This document shows, piece by piece, positions 45,073 to 53,965 of a stretch of DNA of 55,011 bases; positions within the stretch are counted from its first letter, which is position 1; every line of letters begins with the position of its first letter. The notes under the pieces were generated by a model. It was not told where the DNA came from and did no database searches. It was given only the letters and a program-made list of their open reading frames with translations. Origin of the DNA: an uncultured Porphyromonadaceae bacterium. GTDB taxonomy: Bacteria > Bacteroidota > Bacteroidia > Bacteroidales > Muribaculaceae. Where the stretch lies: contig CAMWLS010000013.1 of NCBI GenBank assembly GCA_947175205.1, forward strand, positions 1 to 55,011, written 5' to 3'. The translations under genes were made by a program, and so were the position numbers.

Positions 45073-46068
45073 TTATTTCTTTACTGATGCCTGTGCATGC
45101 TGTTTCTTACCTGAAAATTTATATGCCTCCAGCATAAACAGCCATGTTGCAATACAGAAGGGACCTGTAAGTGTAGGTATACCCAGCGGAGCCATAAAGG
45201 CATTCATGCCAGCCTGGAGAAACACCGTCACTACTGTGGCTACCAGAGCCCAGAGAGCTGAGCGGTAATTGCTCTTATAAAATGTTGCTCCCACGGCTAT
45301 GGCAGTAAGCACAGGGCTGAAACCGTACAGACCGGCCGCTATATCAGCAGTATTACCCTGGAAAAGAAACGCTGTGCCAAGTGCTACAGCTGAACCAATT
45401 CCGGCCCAAATGGCTGCACGTACGCTGCACACTGCCAGTGCCACCAGGAAGAAGATGCCTGTGACCCATGAGTCAACCAGGAACACCTGAGCTATACCTT
45501 TAAGCCAATATATTACCAGTGACACAAATGAGGTGTCTATAGCTCCGGGGACGGCCTCAGTAAGTTCGGGCGCGGACAAGGTTACAGGACCTAAGGCACT
45601 GAACTGACGAGAGGCCAGCAGGAAAATCCAGGTCAGAAGAACAAAGGGGAAAGTATAGGAGGTTACTCCCCAGCGTCCCATCACGTTATTCAGGCCTCTG
45701 CGCACCCAGGTGGTGGCAGCCGCACATATCACCAGCGCCAGCCACATCTGCCAGGTATTGGCCATAAAAGTAGGAAATGCACACCCCACCAGTATTCCGT
45801 TAAAGCCCCACAATCCTTGCGGCCCTGAACCATCACGGTCATCCACCAGATACCCGGAAAGAGTGGAAACTATAAGGCCCACAACAGCACCCCAGGCCAC
45901 CTGCGGCAAATGACATTCATATGACCCCCAGAAAATTCCGGCAAGGAACAGAAGTCCTGTCCATGCGCTTTCCTGAAACATTACCTGACCGGCACCTCTG
46001 AGCGTATCTCTTACTGAACTCAGTATCACATTTTTACCGGCAGAAGCCGATTTTGAATTAGCTGACAT
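45073..46068 (-). CDS. Urea transporter (UT family channel)
   Basis: This 331-aa membrane protein shows the internal duplication of UT channels: GLWGFNGILVGCA in the first half and GLYGFSPVLTAIA in the second, and the PTLTGPFCIATWLF end. It lets urea diffuse across the inner membrane. As first gene of an operon with a nickel-type ECF importer, it supplies the urease encoded 14 kb away with both substrate and metal. Confidence 0.93.
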   Translation of the reverse strand: MSANSKSASAGKNVILSSVRDTLRGAGQVMFQESAWTGLLFLAGIFWGSYECHLPQVAWGAVVGLIVSTLSGYLVDDRDGSGPQGLWGFNGILVGCAFPTFMANTWQMWLALVICAAATTWVRRGLNNVMGRWGVTSYTFPFVLLTWIFLLASRQFSALGPVTLSAPELTEAVPGAIDTSFVSLVIYWLKGIAQVFLVDSWVTGIFFLVALAVCSVRAAIWAGIGSAVALGTAFLFQGNTADIAAGLYGFSPVLTAIAVGATFYKSNYRSALWALVATVVTVFLQAGMNAFMAPLGIPTLTGPFCIATWLFMLEAYKFSGKKQHAQASVKK

Positions 46069-46139
46069 ATTTTATAATTCTTTATGGTGTATATAATTAT
46101 AAAATATTAAACCGCCTTATTGTTCAACCGCAGTGTAAA

Positions 46140-46586
46140 TTAATGTAGCTTGAAGCTTATGGGGAGTGTATATACCACCCTTACAGGAGCACCGTTATTA
46201 CGTCCCGGAGTCCAGCGCGGCAGCTTCCTGACAACCCGCACCGCCTCGGCATCCAGAGAGGGATACACGCTTTTTACCACCTTTACGTTTGAGACAGAGC
46301 CGTCCTTTTCAATCACAAAGCTCACCACTACCTTGCCGCCTATCTGGGCGTCAGCAGCGTCAGCAGGATAAACCAGGTTTTGCGCTATAAACTTCATAAG
46401 TTCTGCCTCTCCACCGGGAAAGACGGCTTTCTGTTCCACTGTAACAAAAGAAACCGGAGAAGTCTGGTCCGCGGCTTCTGAAACTGCCACCTGTTTTTCT
46501 GTACTTACACTCTGAGCATTTGCACTGCCCGCAGCGCATACTGCGGCTGTCACAGTCAGAAATAAACCTGTTACAATTCTTTTCAT
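46140..46586 (-). CDS. Secreted TonB C-terminal domain protein
   Basis: This 148-aa protein has a signal peptide (MKRIVTGLFLTVTAAVCAAG, cleaved near ANAQ), a linker and a TonB C-terminal domain (about residues 60-148). The domain has the typical GGEAELMKFIAQNLVYP and GKVVVSFVIEKDGSVSNVKVVKS text. It lacks a long proline-rich span, so it is unlikely to span the periplasm like true TonB. The in-frame start seven codons upstream is less likely. Standalone proteins of this type are common in Bacteroidetes. Confidence 0.82.
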   Translation of the reverse strand: MKRIVTGLFLTVTAAVCAAGSANAQSVSTEKQVAVSEAADQTSPVSFVTVEQKAVFPGGEAELMKFIAQNLVYPADAADAQIGGKVVVSFVIEKDGSVSNVKVVKSVYPSLDAEAVRVVRKLPRWTPGRNNGAPVRVVYTLPISFKLH

Positions 46587-46637
46587 AGTTCTGAGTATTA
46601 GAGTCATTTTGCCTAAATCTTTATTAAAAAAAGCTGT

Positions 46638-48869
46638 TTATTTTTTCCCTTTTTCTTTAGGTGACAGGGGCAGGGTGAAGATAAAGCGGGAACCTTTGCG
46701 GTGGTTGGGGTCAATTTCCACGTCACCGCCCAGCAGACGTGCTATAACCCTGCTGATATGTAAGCCCAGTCCTGAACCCTGGCTGTAGCGGTCCACTTTC
46801 TCAAATCTGCCGAAAATGGTTTTCATCTTCTCACGCGGAACTCCTATTCCGGTGTCAATAACCTCAAAGATGGCATTGTCAGCTACTGGGTCCACTGTCA
46901 GTTTAAGGGTAATACTTCCTTGCTCAGTAAATTTGACTGCATTGCTGAGCAGATTCATAAGCACCTGATCCACACGTTCTGCGTCAGTATTGGCACTACA
47001 TAACACATCTGCCGGCGGCAGCTTCATCTTAATTTCTATGTCTTTTTTATCTTCAGGTATATTAAGGCTGGTGGTATCCACCGCTATCTGGGCCAGATTT
47101 CTGAGATCCACGTTATTAATCTGCAGTGACATGAGCCCGCGGTCAAGGTTTGCCACTTCAAGAATATCATTTACAAGCGTTGTAAGCAGGCGTGCGTTCA
47201 GGTCAATAGTCTTGGCAAAGCGGTCATAGTACTGGCGCTTCCGGTCATCAATGGAGTCCACAATAACCTGAGAGAATTCCACAATGGCTTTAACCGGCTC
47301 AGCTATCTCGTGGGATATGTTATGCACCACCTCGGTTTTTTGCTGGTCTGCCAGCTGGGCCTTCTTGGTGGCAGCCAGCAGATCATCACGCGTTTTACGC
47401 AGATTATCGCGTTCAGTGACCAGTTCTGAGTTAACACCTGACAGCCTGATGGCCATGGCCTTATAACTGCGGTAAATTTTATACAAATACAGTGCAAGGC
47501 CTATTAATATCAGCGCTGCCACACCCACCACTATGAGCATCAGCCTATGTGCAGCCGCCTTTGCCTCCATGTTTTCCAGGGCCAGTTCCTGACTTTTCCT
47601 GATACTCTTGGCGTTCTCTGACTGAAGATTCTGGCGGCTAACCTCCAGCGAATTCATGTCATAAATCAGCTGAAGCTCACGGAAACGCACATTACCATGG
47701 TTTCTGAGGCGTTCCTCCAGAAGGTCTGTATATTCTCTTGAGACCATATTTTCAAAATCGCGGTCTCCCAGCGCGCGCGCCACCTCACGTGCCATTTTCA
47801 GATAGTTATACCTTGTATGCTCTGTCAGGTCTTTCTTTGCAAGCTCTTTTTTAAGCAGTGGACGCGCTGTGGCGTAATCCTGCATTTCCATGGCGCGGTA
47901 GATGTCTATCCTGCGGTTTGATTCATAATCCGCGCGGACTGCCTTGGAATAATGTGTAAGATTTTTTGCCTTAGCATAAAGAGACTGCACCTCAGGCGTT
48001 GAAAGAGCCTTGTAATTACCCAGCATACGCCTGTAAATAATATAATAATTACGGGCTAAATTCCTGAACTTGCGTCCTTTGCTTACATGATTCTTCTCCA
48101 TGCCCTCCATCACGTCCAGGAGCTTTCTGTCAGCGGCTATGGCCTCAACAGGACGGTCCAGGTCAGAGAAAAGTGATGCGGCGGTATTATAATACAGTGA
48201 GTACAGATAATCTTTCTCCCCCGGAACATCAGCAAGCATATTCTCAAGCTGCTGAAGATAAGAAACCAGAAGCTCTCCCTGCAGACAGTCATTCATGAAG
48301 ATACACATGGCAAAGAGGAGTTCAACCCTCTCATTGATGGTCTGCGCCTTCTTCTGGGTCAGTTCTGCCTGCAGACGCAGAAGTTCTTTCTGCTTGATAT
48401 CATCATTAGGCGCATACCTGACGCGTTTATATATAAGCTTGACTTTGAGAAATGTCAGGGTATTGTTACGGTCGTTGGACTCTGGAAATTTCTCTGCCTC
48501 ATTAATGAGACGGATGATTTCCGTGGTGTCACTCATCTTGTCATTTGACATGGTGGCGGTGGTGAAATTTGCCAGCAGTCTCATGGCGTCAAGTGAAACA
48601 CTGACACTATGATTGTTACGTGCCGTATTAAGCAAATCCTGTGCTCTGTAAGTACGCTGATTGGTATCTGAGAGGTCCAGCAAGTCATATAGCAGAGGTA
48701 CACTGTCATTAGCGGTCACTTTCTTTGACAGCACACGGCGCACTGAATCCTGAAGCATATGGCGCTGTGAATCAGTAAATAATTTCATCCCTGCCGTGGT
48801 AGTAGAGGCAGCACACCATGTTCCCGCTGACATCAGGAACATGAGAAGATAAATCAGTCTGGTTAGCAT
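46638..48869 (-). CDS. Sensor histidine kinase with periplasmic TPR-like domain
   Basis: This 743-aa protein has a signal peptide (about residues 1-22), a long helical TPR-like sensor region (about 30-420) and one membrane segment (about 441-463). A coiled coil, the HisKA domain with the phospho-accepting H520 (HNISHEIAEPV) and an HATPase domain (NLLSNAVKF; DTGIGVP; GSGLGLHISR) follow. No receiver or DNA-binding domain is attached and no response regulator is adjacent, so the partner is elsewhere. A -7-like TATATTTG (minus strand, 48875-48882) lies 5 nt before the start. Confidence 0.9.
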   Translation of the reverse strand: MLTRLIYLLMFLMSAGTWCAASTTTAGMKLFTDSQRHMLQDSVRRVLSKKVTANDSVPLLYDLLDLSDTNQRTYRAQDLLNTARNNHSVSVSLDAMRLLANFTTATMSNDKMSDTTEIIRLINEAEKFPESNDRNNTLTFLKVKLIYKRVRYAPNDDIKQKELLRLQAELTQKKAQTINERVELLFAMCIFMNDCLQGELLVSYLQQLENMLADVPGEKDYLYSLYYNTAASLFSDLDRPVEAIAADRKLLDVMEGMEKNHVSKGRKFRNLARNYYIIYRRMLGNYKALSTPEVQSLYAKAKNLTHYSKAVRADYESNRRIDIYRAMEMQDYATARPLLKKELAKKDLTEHTRYNYLKMAREVARALGDRDFENMVSREYTDLLEERLRNHGNVRFRELQLIYDMNSLEVSRQNLQSENAKSIRKSQELALENMEAKAAAHRLMLIVVGVAALILIGLALYLYKIYRSYKAMAIRLSGVNSELVTERDNLRKTRDDLLAATKKAQLADQQKTEVVHNISHEIAEPVKAIVEFSQVIVDSIDDRKRQYYDRFAKTIDLNARLLTTLVNDILEVANLDRGLMSLQINNVDLRNLAQIAVDTTSLNIPEDKKDIEIKMKLPPADVLCSANTDAERVDQVLMNLLSNAVKFTEQGSITLKLTVDPVADNAIFEVIDTGIGVPREKMKTIFGRFEKVDRYSQGSGLGLHISRVIARLLGGDVEIDPNHRKGSRFIFTLPLSPKEKGKK

Positions 48870-49020
48870 AGCCGCAAATATACTGATTTTTTAAACATAC
48901 GTTTTTGATTTTTTTGTTAACAGACCTTAATTCCACATACCCATTCCCGGGCTTGACCCTAAGCTGTATTTACACAATTTATGTATGGTATAATAAGAAA
49001 ACCTAAAGAACCTTAAATGC

Positions 49021-49052
49021 TTTGGCTGTTAATATTTGTTTACTTATTTTTG
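49021..49052 (+). promoter_or_regulatory. Promoter of the CotH-domain gene
   Basis: TTTG (49021-49024), a 20-nt spacer and TATTTTTG (49045-49052) match the consensus, 42 nt before the start codon. Confidence 0.65.
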
Positions 49053-49094
49053 CATATAATTTACTAATCAATATCATACTTCAAAATTCAAACC

Positions 49095-52000
49095 ATGAGA
49101 AAATTTCTATGCAGCATGCTGTTCTTGCTTCTGGCGGCAGGTGCTGTTATTAGAGCGGCCGCACCGGCTCGGCTCTACATGTACGGAGATGTGAATACCG
49201 GCTGGGAAGAGCTGGCAAACACAACTCCCGTTAATAATAAATTCACTTTTAATCTTACTGTCTCCAAGGAAAAGGGTTATATCACCTTCTGTTCCGGAAC
49301 TATTGCCGTTGGCGGCAATTGGGCCGTTCAGTCAGGATGCACTCGCTATGGTTATACTTCTGAGGTTACCATTTCAACAGGTACAGCGTATAACATGAGT
49401 GCGGGCAGTGACAAATGTTGGGTGGTACCTGCCGGCAAATATAACGTGGTGGCAGACTTCTCTCAAAACACCCCCAAAGTCACTTTCACCGCTGACTCTT
49501 CAGGCGGTGGTGATGCTGACTTTTACACTCCTGCCCACATTTACCTGCACGGCACCTTTGATAATGCTGACTGGCAGTTTAATGAGGAGATGACAAAGGA
49601 AGATAAAACCTTCTCCATCACCAAAGAGATGACAAAGGATGAAAACATTTACATCACTCTGACAGACACGTCATGTAATGGTGCTTGGAACTTCCCTTCC
49701 GGATACGTCCGCTATGGACGGCCCGGCTCTCAGGGAACCATAACTTCCGGTGTTGTGGAGAATTTTGTAAGAAATGATAACTGTTACATAATTCCCAATA
49801 GCGGAACGTGGACCATTACCATGACTTTCACATCAGCCAACAATGGTACATTAACTTTTACCAAGGTTGGTGAAGATGAGGAAGACCCCACAGAACTTGC
49901 ACCCGCTACTCTTTACATCAGCGGTGCCTTTACCGGCGAGGCCTGGGACTACAACATTCCCATGGAAAAGAACGGCAACTCATTCTCAACCATTGTAGAA
50001 GTTAAAAATACAGTCCATTATCAGCTGTATGCCGCTTTCTCTTCCGGCCAGGTAACCATTGATGAAAACGGTGACTGGAAAGGCTATGGCAGCCGCTATG
50101 GTTTCACAGGCAGTTCTCAGCCCATGATTACTTCCGGTGAAGAAATCAACTTCAAAAGTGGTTCAGACAAGTGTTATCAGCTCCCGCGCTCCGGCCGTTG
50201 GGAGGTAAACGTAACCTTTACCACCAAGAACAGCGGTCATGTAACATTCACCCGCATTGGTGACATAGAAGGTGTTGTAGACCCTGAACCGGACCCTGAT
50301 GAGACTGACCTCTACATCATTGGTAACATTAACCCTGACGGATGGACTAATCTTTACTCTGTTTATCCTGTTAACCACAAGTATACATTCAGCATCACTG
50401 TTGAAAACGAGATAGGTTACATAACCTTCTGTACCTCAAAAATCAATTTTGACAATAACTGGTCTTATGCATCCGGAGAAACCCGTTACGGCTCAGGAAG
50501 CTCTGACCTGGATGCAGTTTCAGGAACCAAATATACCTTAAATGCCGGCTCTGACAAGTGCTGGCACCTTGCCCCCGGAACTTATAACGTGGTGGCTGAC
50601 TTTTCACAGAGCATAAATACTGTTACATTTACTCTGGTTGAGGAGGAAGATCCCATTGACCCTGAGAATCCGTACGCTTATAACCCCGCAAACGGAGTCA
50701 AGAGCTCTCTTGAGCCCACAGGAACTCTCCCCGTGCTTTATATTAACACGGCTGACGTTATGCGTAACCGTGACCTTAAAGACAAGACTTACCGCGTTGG
50801 TGAATACTGGCTGGACACTAAGGGTCTGCCCCAGTATGCAGGCCTTGATTTAGGCACCGCAGAAGAGCCGCTGACCATGCAAATTAAGGCTCGCGGTAAC
50901 TTCACCCGCACCGGTTTCTCTAAAAAACCGTATAAGCTAAAGCTGGACTCAAAACAGAGCATGCTTGGCCTTACCAAGAGCAAACACTTTGCTCTGCTGG
51001 CTCACGCTGATGATGAGATGGGCTTCCTCCGCAACTTTGTGGGCTTTAACCTTGGCAAGCGCATAGGTCTGCCCTGGACACCTCAGGAACAGCCCATTGA
51101 ACTGGTAATAAACGGTGACTACCGCGGCATTTACTTCCTCACTGAAAGCATCCGTGTGGATAAAGACCGTATCAACATCACTGAGCTGGAAGATAATGAG
51201 GAGGACAACACCCTCTGCTCTGGCGGCTACCTGGTGGAACTTGATAACTATGAGGATGAAAACACCATCAAGGTGGGAACTTTGAAAATTACCCCTGATA
51301 CTCCTGAACTGTATTCAAGCATTCAGACAAAGTTTGTCACTGAGCAGTTTACCACCATGAATAATCTGGTAAACTCACATTCTAATGATTTGTGGAGTTA
51401 CCTTGACCTTGACGCCGCCGCACGTTACTACGTGGTTATGGAAATCATCAGCCACTGGGAGGCATATCACGGCAGTACTTATCTGTACCGTGACCGCGGT
51501 GAAGGCAAGAAGTGGGTGTTCTCACCCCTCTGGGACTGTGGTAACGCATTCCCCTCAGAAAATATGAATGACTATAAGAGCTATTTCACTGATCATGCTC
51601 AATTTGGAAATGACTGGATTGGTTCTTTACGCATGAACGGTAAATTCATGGATAAGGTTAAGGAAAGCTTCAGCTGGTTCCTTAACAGCTGCTACGCAAA
51701 CCTTACTCAGGACATTGATAATTATATTGCCAACATTACTGCCGCAAGCATGCAGGATGCCAAGCGCTGGAAAGATGAGCCCCTGCCCCAGCAGTATAAT
51801 GACCCCCTGAACGCAAATTACCCCACTAATCCTTCACCGGTTCGCGTAAATGAGGACATTGAAAATGATAAGAATATTGTCAAGGATGCCCTAAAGACTA
51901 AGGTTGACTGGCTTAAAGGCGTGTGGAGTTATCGCAGCGATATTGTGAATGAACCGGCCGCTGACACCACTGAACCCGCAGAGCTGCCCCTTTATGTTAC

Positions 52001-53771
52001 CCCGGACTATAACCCCAAGGCTCGTCAGGTAACGGTGTATTACCAGAACACTAACATGAACGCTAACTCTGACGTGCGCATTTGGGCATGGACCAATGAA
52101 GGCGGAGACTTATTTGCTCCCCTCATATGGGCAACACGCCCCAAAATGCCCGTAGCCTTGGATGACTATCGAAAATACTATGCATCATATACCATAGACA
52201 TTCCTTCAACGGATGTTGACTATGACCTCCATATCATAATCACCTTCGGAGGCGATACTAAGGTGGTGGAAGTGACTAATCCTGAAGACGGTGACCTCTT
52301 CAAAGGCACAAGCACCACTCCAATTAAGGATTATGAGCCCCATATAAAATATCACTCTGAGACACTTCCGCACATAACCATCACCACTGAGAACGGTGTA
52401 GCCATTGAAGATACAGAAACTGAAATAACCGCAACTCTCAAGCTGGACCCCTGCAACACTGACGCAGCTGAGGTGTCACAGTCCGGTACCATTCGCGGAC
52501 GCGGAACCACAACATGGAATGACTTTGCCAAGAAACCTTATAAGCTCAAACTTGACAGCAAAGTATCTTTCGGCGGAATGCCTGTAAGCAAACACTGGCT
52601 GCTCCTCCCCTGGGCTGCTGACAGTGACCTGGCCATGCTCCGCAACGTTGTAGGTAACGAACTAAGCCGCCGTATAGGCCTGGCCTGGACCCCCGGTGAA
52701 TACCCAGTAGAGCTCACCATTAACGGAGAATACCTGGGTATATACTTCATTGTTGAGAACATCCGTCCCGCCGCTGAGCGCGTTCAGGTGGCTGATATCA
52801 GCGACTATAAAGGCACTCCTGATATGCCGGAAATTTGGAACGACTGGATTATTGAACTTGATAACACCGTTGATGAAGAGACGGCCGACTTCACAGCTCA
52901 CGGCGGCTCACTACGCTTTGTGACTGACAGCCCCGCCTTCACAAACAAGAACCTGACAGAGGAATCTCGCATAGCCATCAAGGAACGCCTCAATGACCTC
53001 ATTGATGCCATCTATGACAACAGCCGCTGGATGGACATAGAAAGACTCCTTGACGTGGAAGAAGCCGCCCGCTACTTCATTGTTCAGGAACTTATGGATG
53101 ACGCCAACGCATACCACACAGGCTGCTTCCTCACCATCTCAGGTATTAATGACGGGCCCAACGCCAAGTTCAAGTTCGGACCCGTTTGGGACTTCAGCAA
53201 GGCATTCGGCACCTCAACATCAGGCACCGGTAAGACAGCCATGACACATGAGCGCATTACTGAGAACAACTTCCTGGCCACACTTTACAGCCGTCAGGAA
53301 TTCTACAACGTAATTGTTAAAGAGTACTGCCGCTTCATGGGATATCCTGAGCCCGTGCTGCCGGAGACCCAGAGACGCGCTTCGGCACCTGCCAGAGCCG
53401 CTGCCACTGAATCAGGCACATACGCAGATATGAAGGATTACATCACTCGCGCAGCTGCCGCTTATGCCCAGGCCGGTGATAAAGATGCTGCAAAATGGCC
53501 CGAAAACAACGTGTCCACACAGAACATAAATGCATCTGCTGACCAGGTGGCCCAATATCTGGAAGACAACAAAACATATCTGGACAACCAGTGGAAAGAA
53601 CTCATCCAGACATCAGTCTCAGATATATATGTTGACCAGCAGAACGTACCCGCTGAATACTATGACGTTACCGGTTGCAGAATCTACAACCCCATTCCCG
53701 GCACCGTAATAATAGTAAAGCAGGGCACACAGGTCACAAAGCGCATAGCCGCTGATGCAACAGTGAGATAA
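49095..53771 (+). CDS. Very large secreted protein with two CotH kinase-like domains
   Basis: This 1558-aa protein has a signal peptide (about residues 1-22). Four related modules of about 115-125 aa follow (about 26-140, 148-272, 273-395 and 405-525). Each has an LY(I/M).G pattern, a YGSG or RYG turn and an SDKCW-like Cys segment; they may be carbohydrate-binding. CotH domain 1 (about 545-930) and CotH domain 2 (about 1085-1440) both carry RG.(F/T)T...KKPYKLKLDSK and the (N)G.Y.GIYF..E.IR motif of spore-coat-like CotH kinases. A module between them (about 965-1075) may also bind sugar. The tail has YYDVTGCRI..PIPGTVIIVKQG, common in secreted Bacteroidales proteins. Confidence 0.87.
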   Translation: MRKFLCSMLFLLLAAGAVIRAAAPARLYMYGDVNTGWEELANTTPVNNKFTFNLTVSKEKGYITFCSGTIAVGGNWAVQSGCTRYGYTSEVTISTGTAYNMSAGSDKCWVVPAGKYNVVADFSQNTPKVTFTADSSGGGDADFYTPAHIYLHGTFDNADWQFNEEMTKEDKTFSITKEMTKDENIYITLTDTSCNGAWNFPSGYVRYGRPGSQGTITSGVVENFVRNDNCYIIPNSGTWTITMTFTSANNGTLTFTKVGEDEEDPTELAPATLYISGAFTGEAWDYNIPMEKNGNSFSTIVEVKNTVHYQLYAAFSSGQVTIDENGDWKGYGSRYGFTGSSQPMITSGEEINFKSGSDKCYQLPRSGRWEVNVTFTTKNSGHVTFTRIGDIEGVVDPEPDPDETDLYIIGNINPDGWTNLYSVYPVNHKYTFSITVENEIGYITFCTSKINFDNNWSYASGETRYGSGSSDLDAVSGTKYTLNAGSDKCWHLAPGTYNVVADFSQSINTVTFTLVEEEDPIDPENPYAYNPANGVKSSLEPTGTLPVLYINTADVMRNRDLKDKTYRVGEYWLDTKGLPQYAGLDLGTAEEPLTMQIKARGNFTRTGFSKKPYKLKLDSKQSMLGLTKSKHFALLAHADDEMGFLRNFVGFNLGKRIGLPWTPQEQPIELVINGDYRGIYFLTESIRVDKDRINITELEDNEEDNTLCSGGYLVELDNYEDENTIKVGTLKITPDTPELYSSIQTKFVTEQFTTMNNLVNSHSNDLWSYLDLDAAARYYVVMEIISHWEAYHGSTYLYRDRGEGKKWVFSPLWDCGNAFPSENMNDYKSYFTDHAQFGNDWIGSLRMNGKFMDKVKESFSWFLNSCYANLTQDIDNYIANITAASMQDAKRWKDEPLPQQYNDPLNANYPTNPSPVRVNEDIENDKNIVKDALKTKVDWLKGVWSYRSDIVNEPAADTTEPAELPLYVTPDYNPKARQVTVYYQNTNMNANSDVRIWAWTNEGGDLFAPLIWATRPKMPVALDDYRKYYASYTIDIPSTDVDYDLHIIITFGGDTKVVEVTNPEDGDLFKGTSTTPIKDYEPHIKYHSETLPHITITTENGVAIEDTETEITATLKLDPCNTDAAEVSQSGTIRGRGTTTWNDFAKKPYKLKLDSKVSFGGMPVSKHWLLLPWAADSDLAMLRNVVGNELSRRIGLAWTPGEYPVELTINGEYLGIYFIVENIRPAAERVQVADISDYKGTPDMPEIWNDWIIELDNTVDEETADFTAHGGSLRFVTDSPAFTNKNLTEESRIAIKERLNDLIDAIYDNSRWMDIERLLDVEEAARYFIVQELMDDANAYHTGCFLTISGINDGPNAKFKFGPVWDFSKAFGTSTSGTGKTAMTHERITENNFLATLYSRQEFYNVIVKEYCRFMGYPEPVLPETQRRASAPARAAATESGTYADMKDYITRAAAAYAQAGDKDAAKWPENNVSTQNINASADQVAQYLEDNKTYLDNQWKELIQTSVSDIYVDQQNVPAEYYDVTGCRIYNPIPGTVIIVKQGTQVTKRIAADATVR

Positions 53772-53854
53772 TCAAGAGTCTTATATACTCCCACGCATCA
53801 ACACGTTCCCCTTAATCCGGGGAAATGAAACACAAAGCAAAACTGCACCATAGC

Positions 53855-53897
53855 AAGAGAGGCTGTCTAACAAGTTTAGGCGGCCTCTCTTTTTTTA
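53855..53897 (+). terminator. Intrinsic terminator after the CotH gene
   Basis: AAGAGAGGC (53855-53863) pairs with GCCTCTCTT (53883-53891) and an 8-T run follows (53890-53897). It lies about 85 nt after the stop. Confidence 0.85.
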
Positions 53898-53965
53898 CAC
53901 CTCCTTCATTACATACCACCCTAAAACTGCTTCCACACTGAAACCATCCCCTCAGGCTAACTAAG

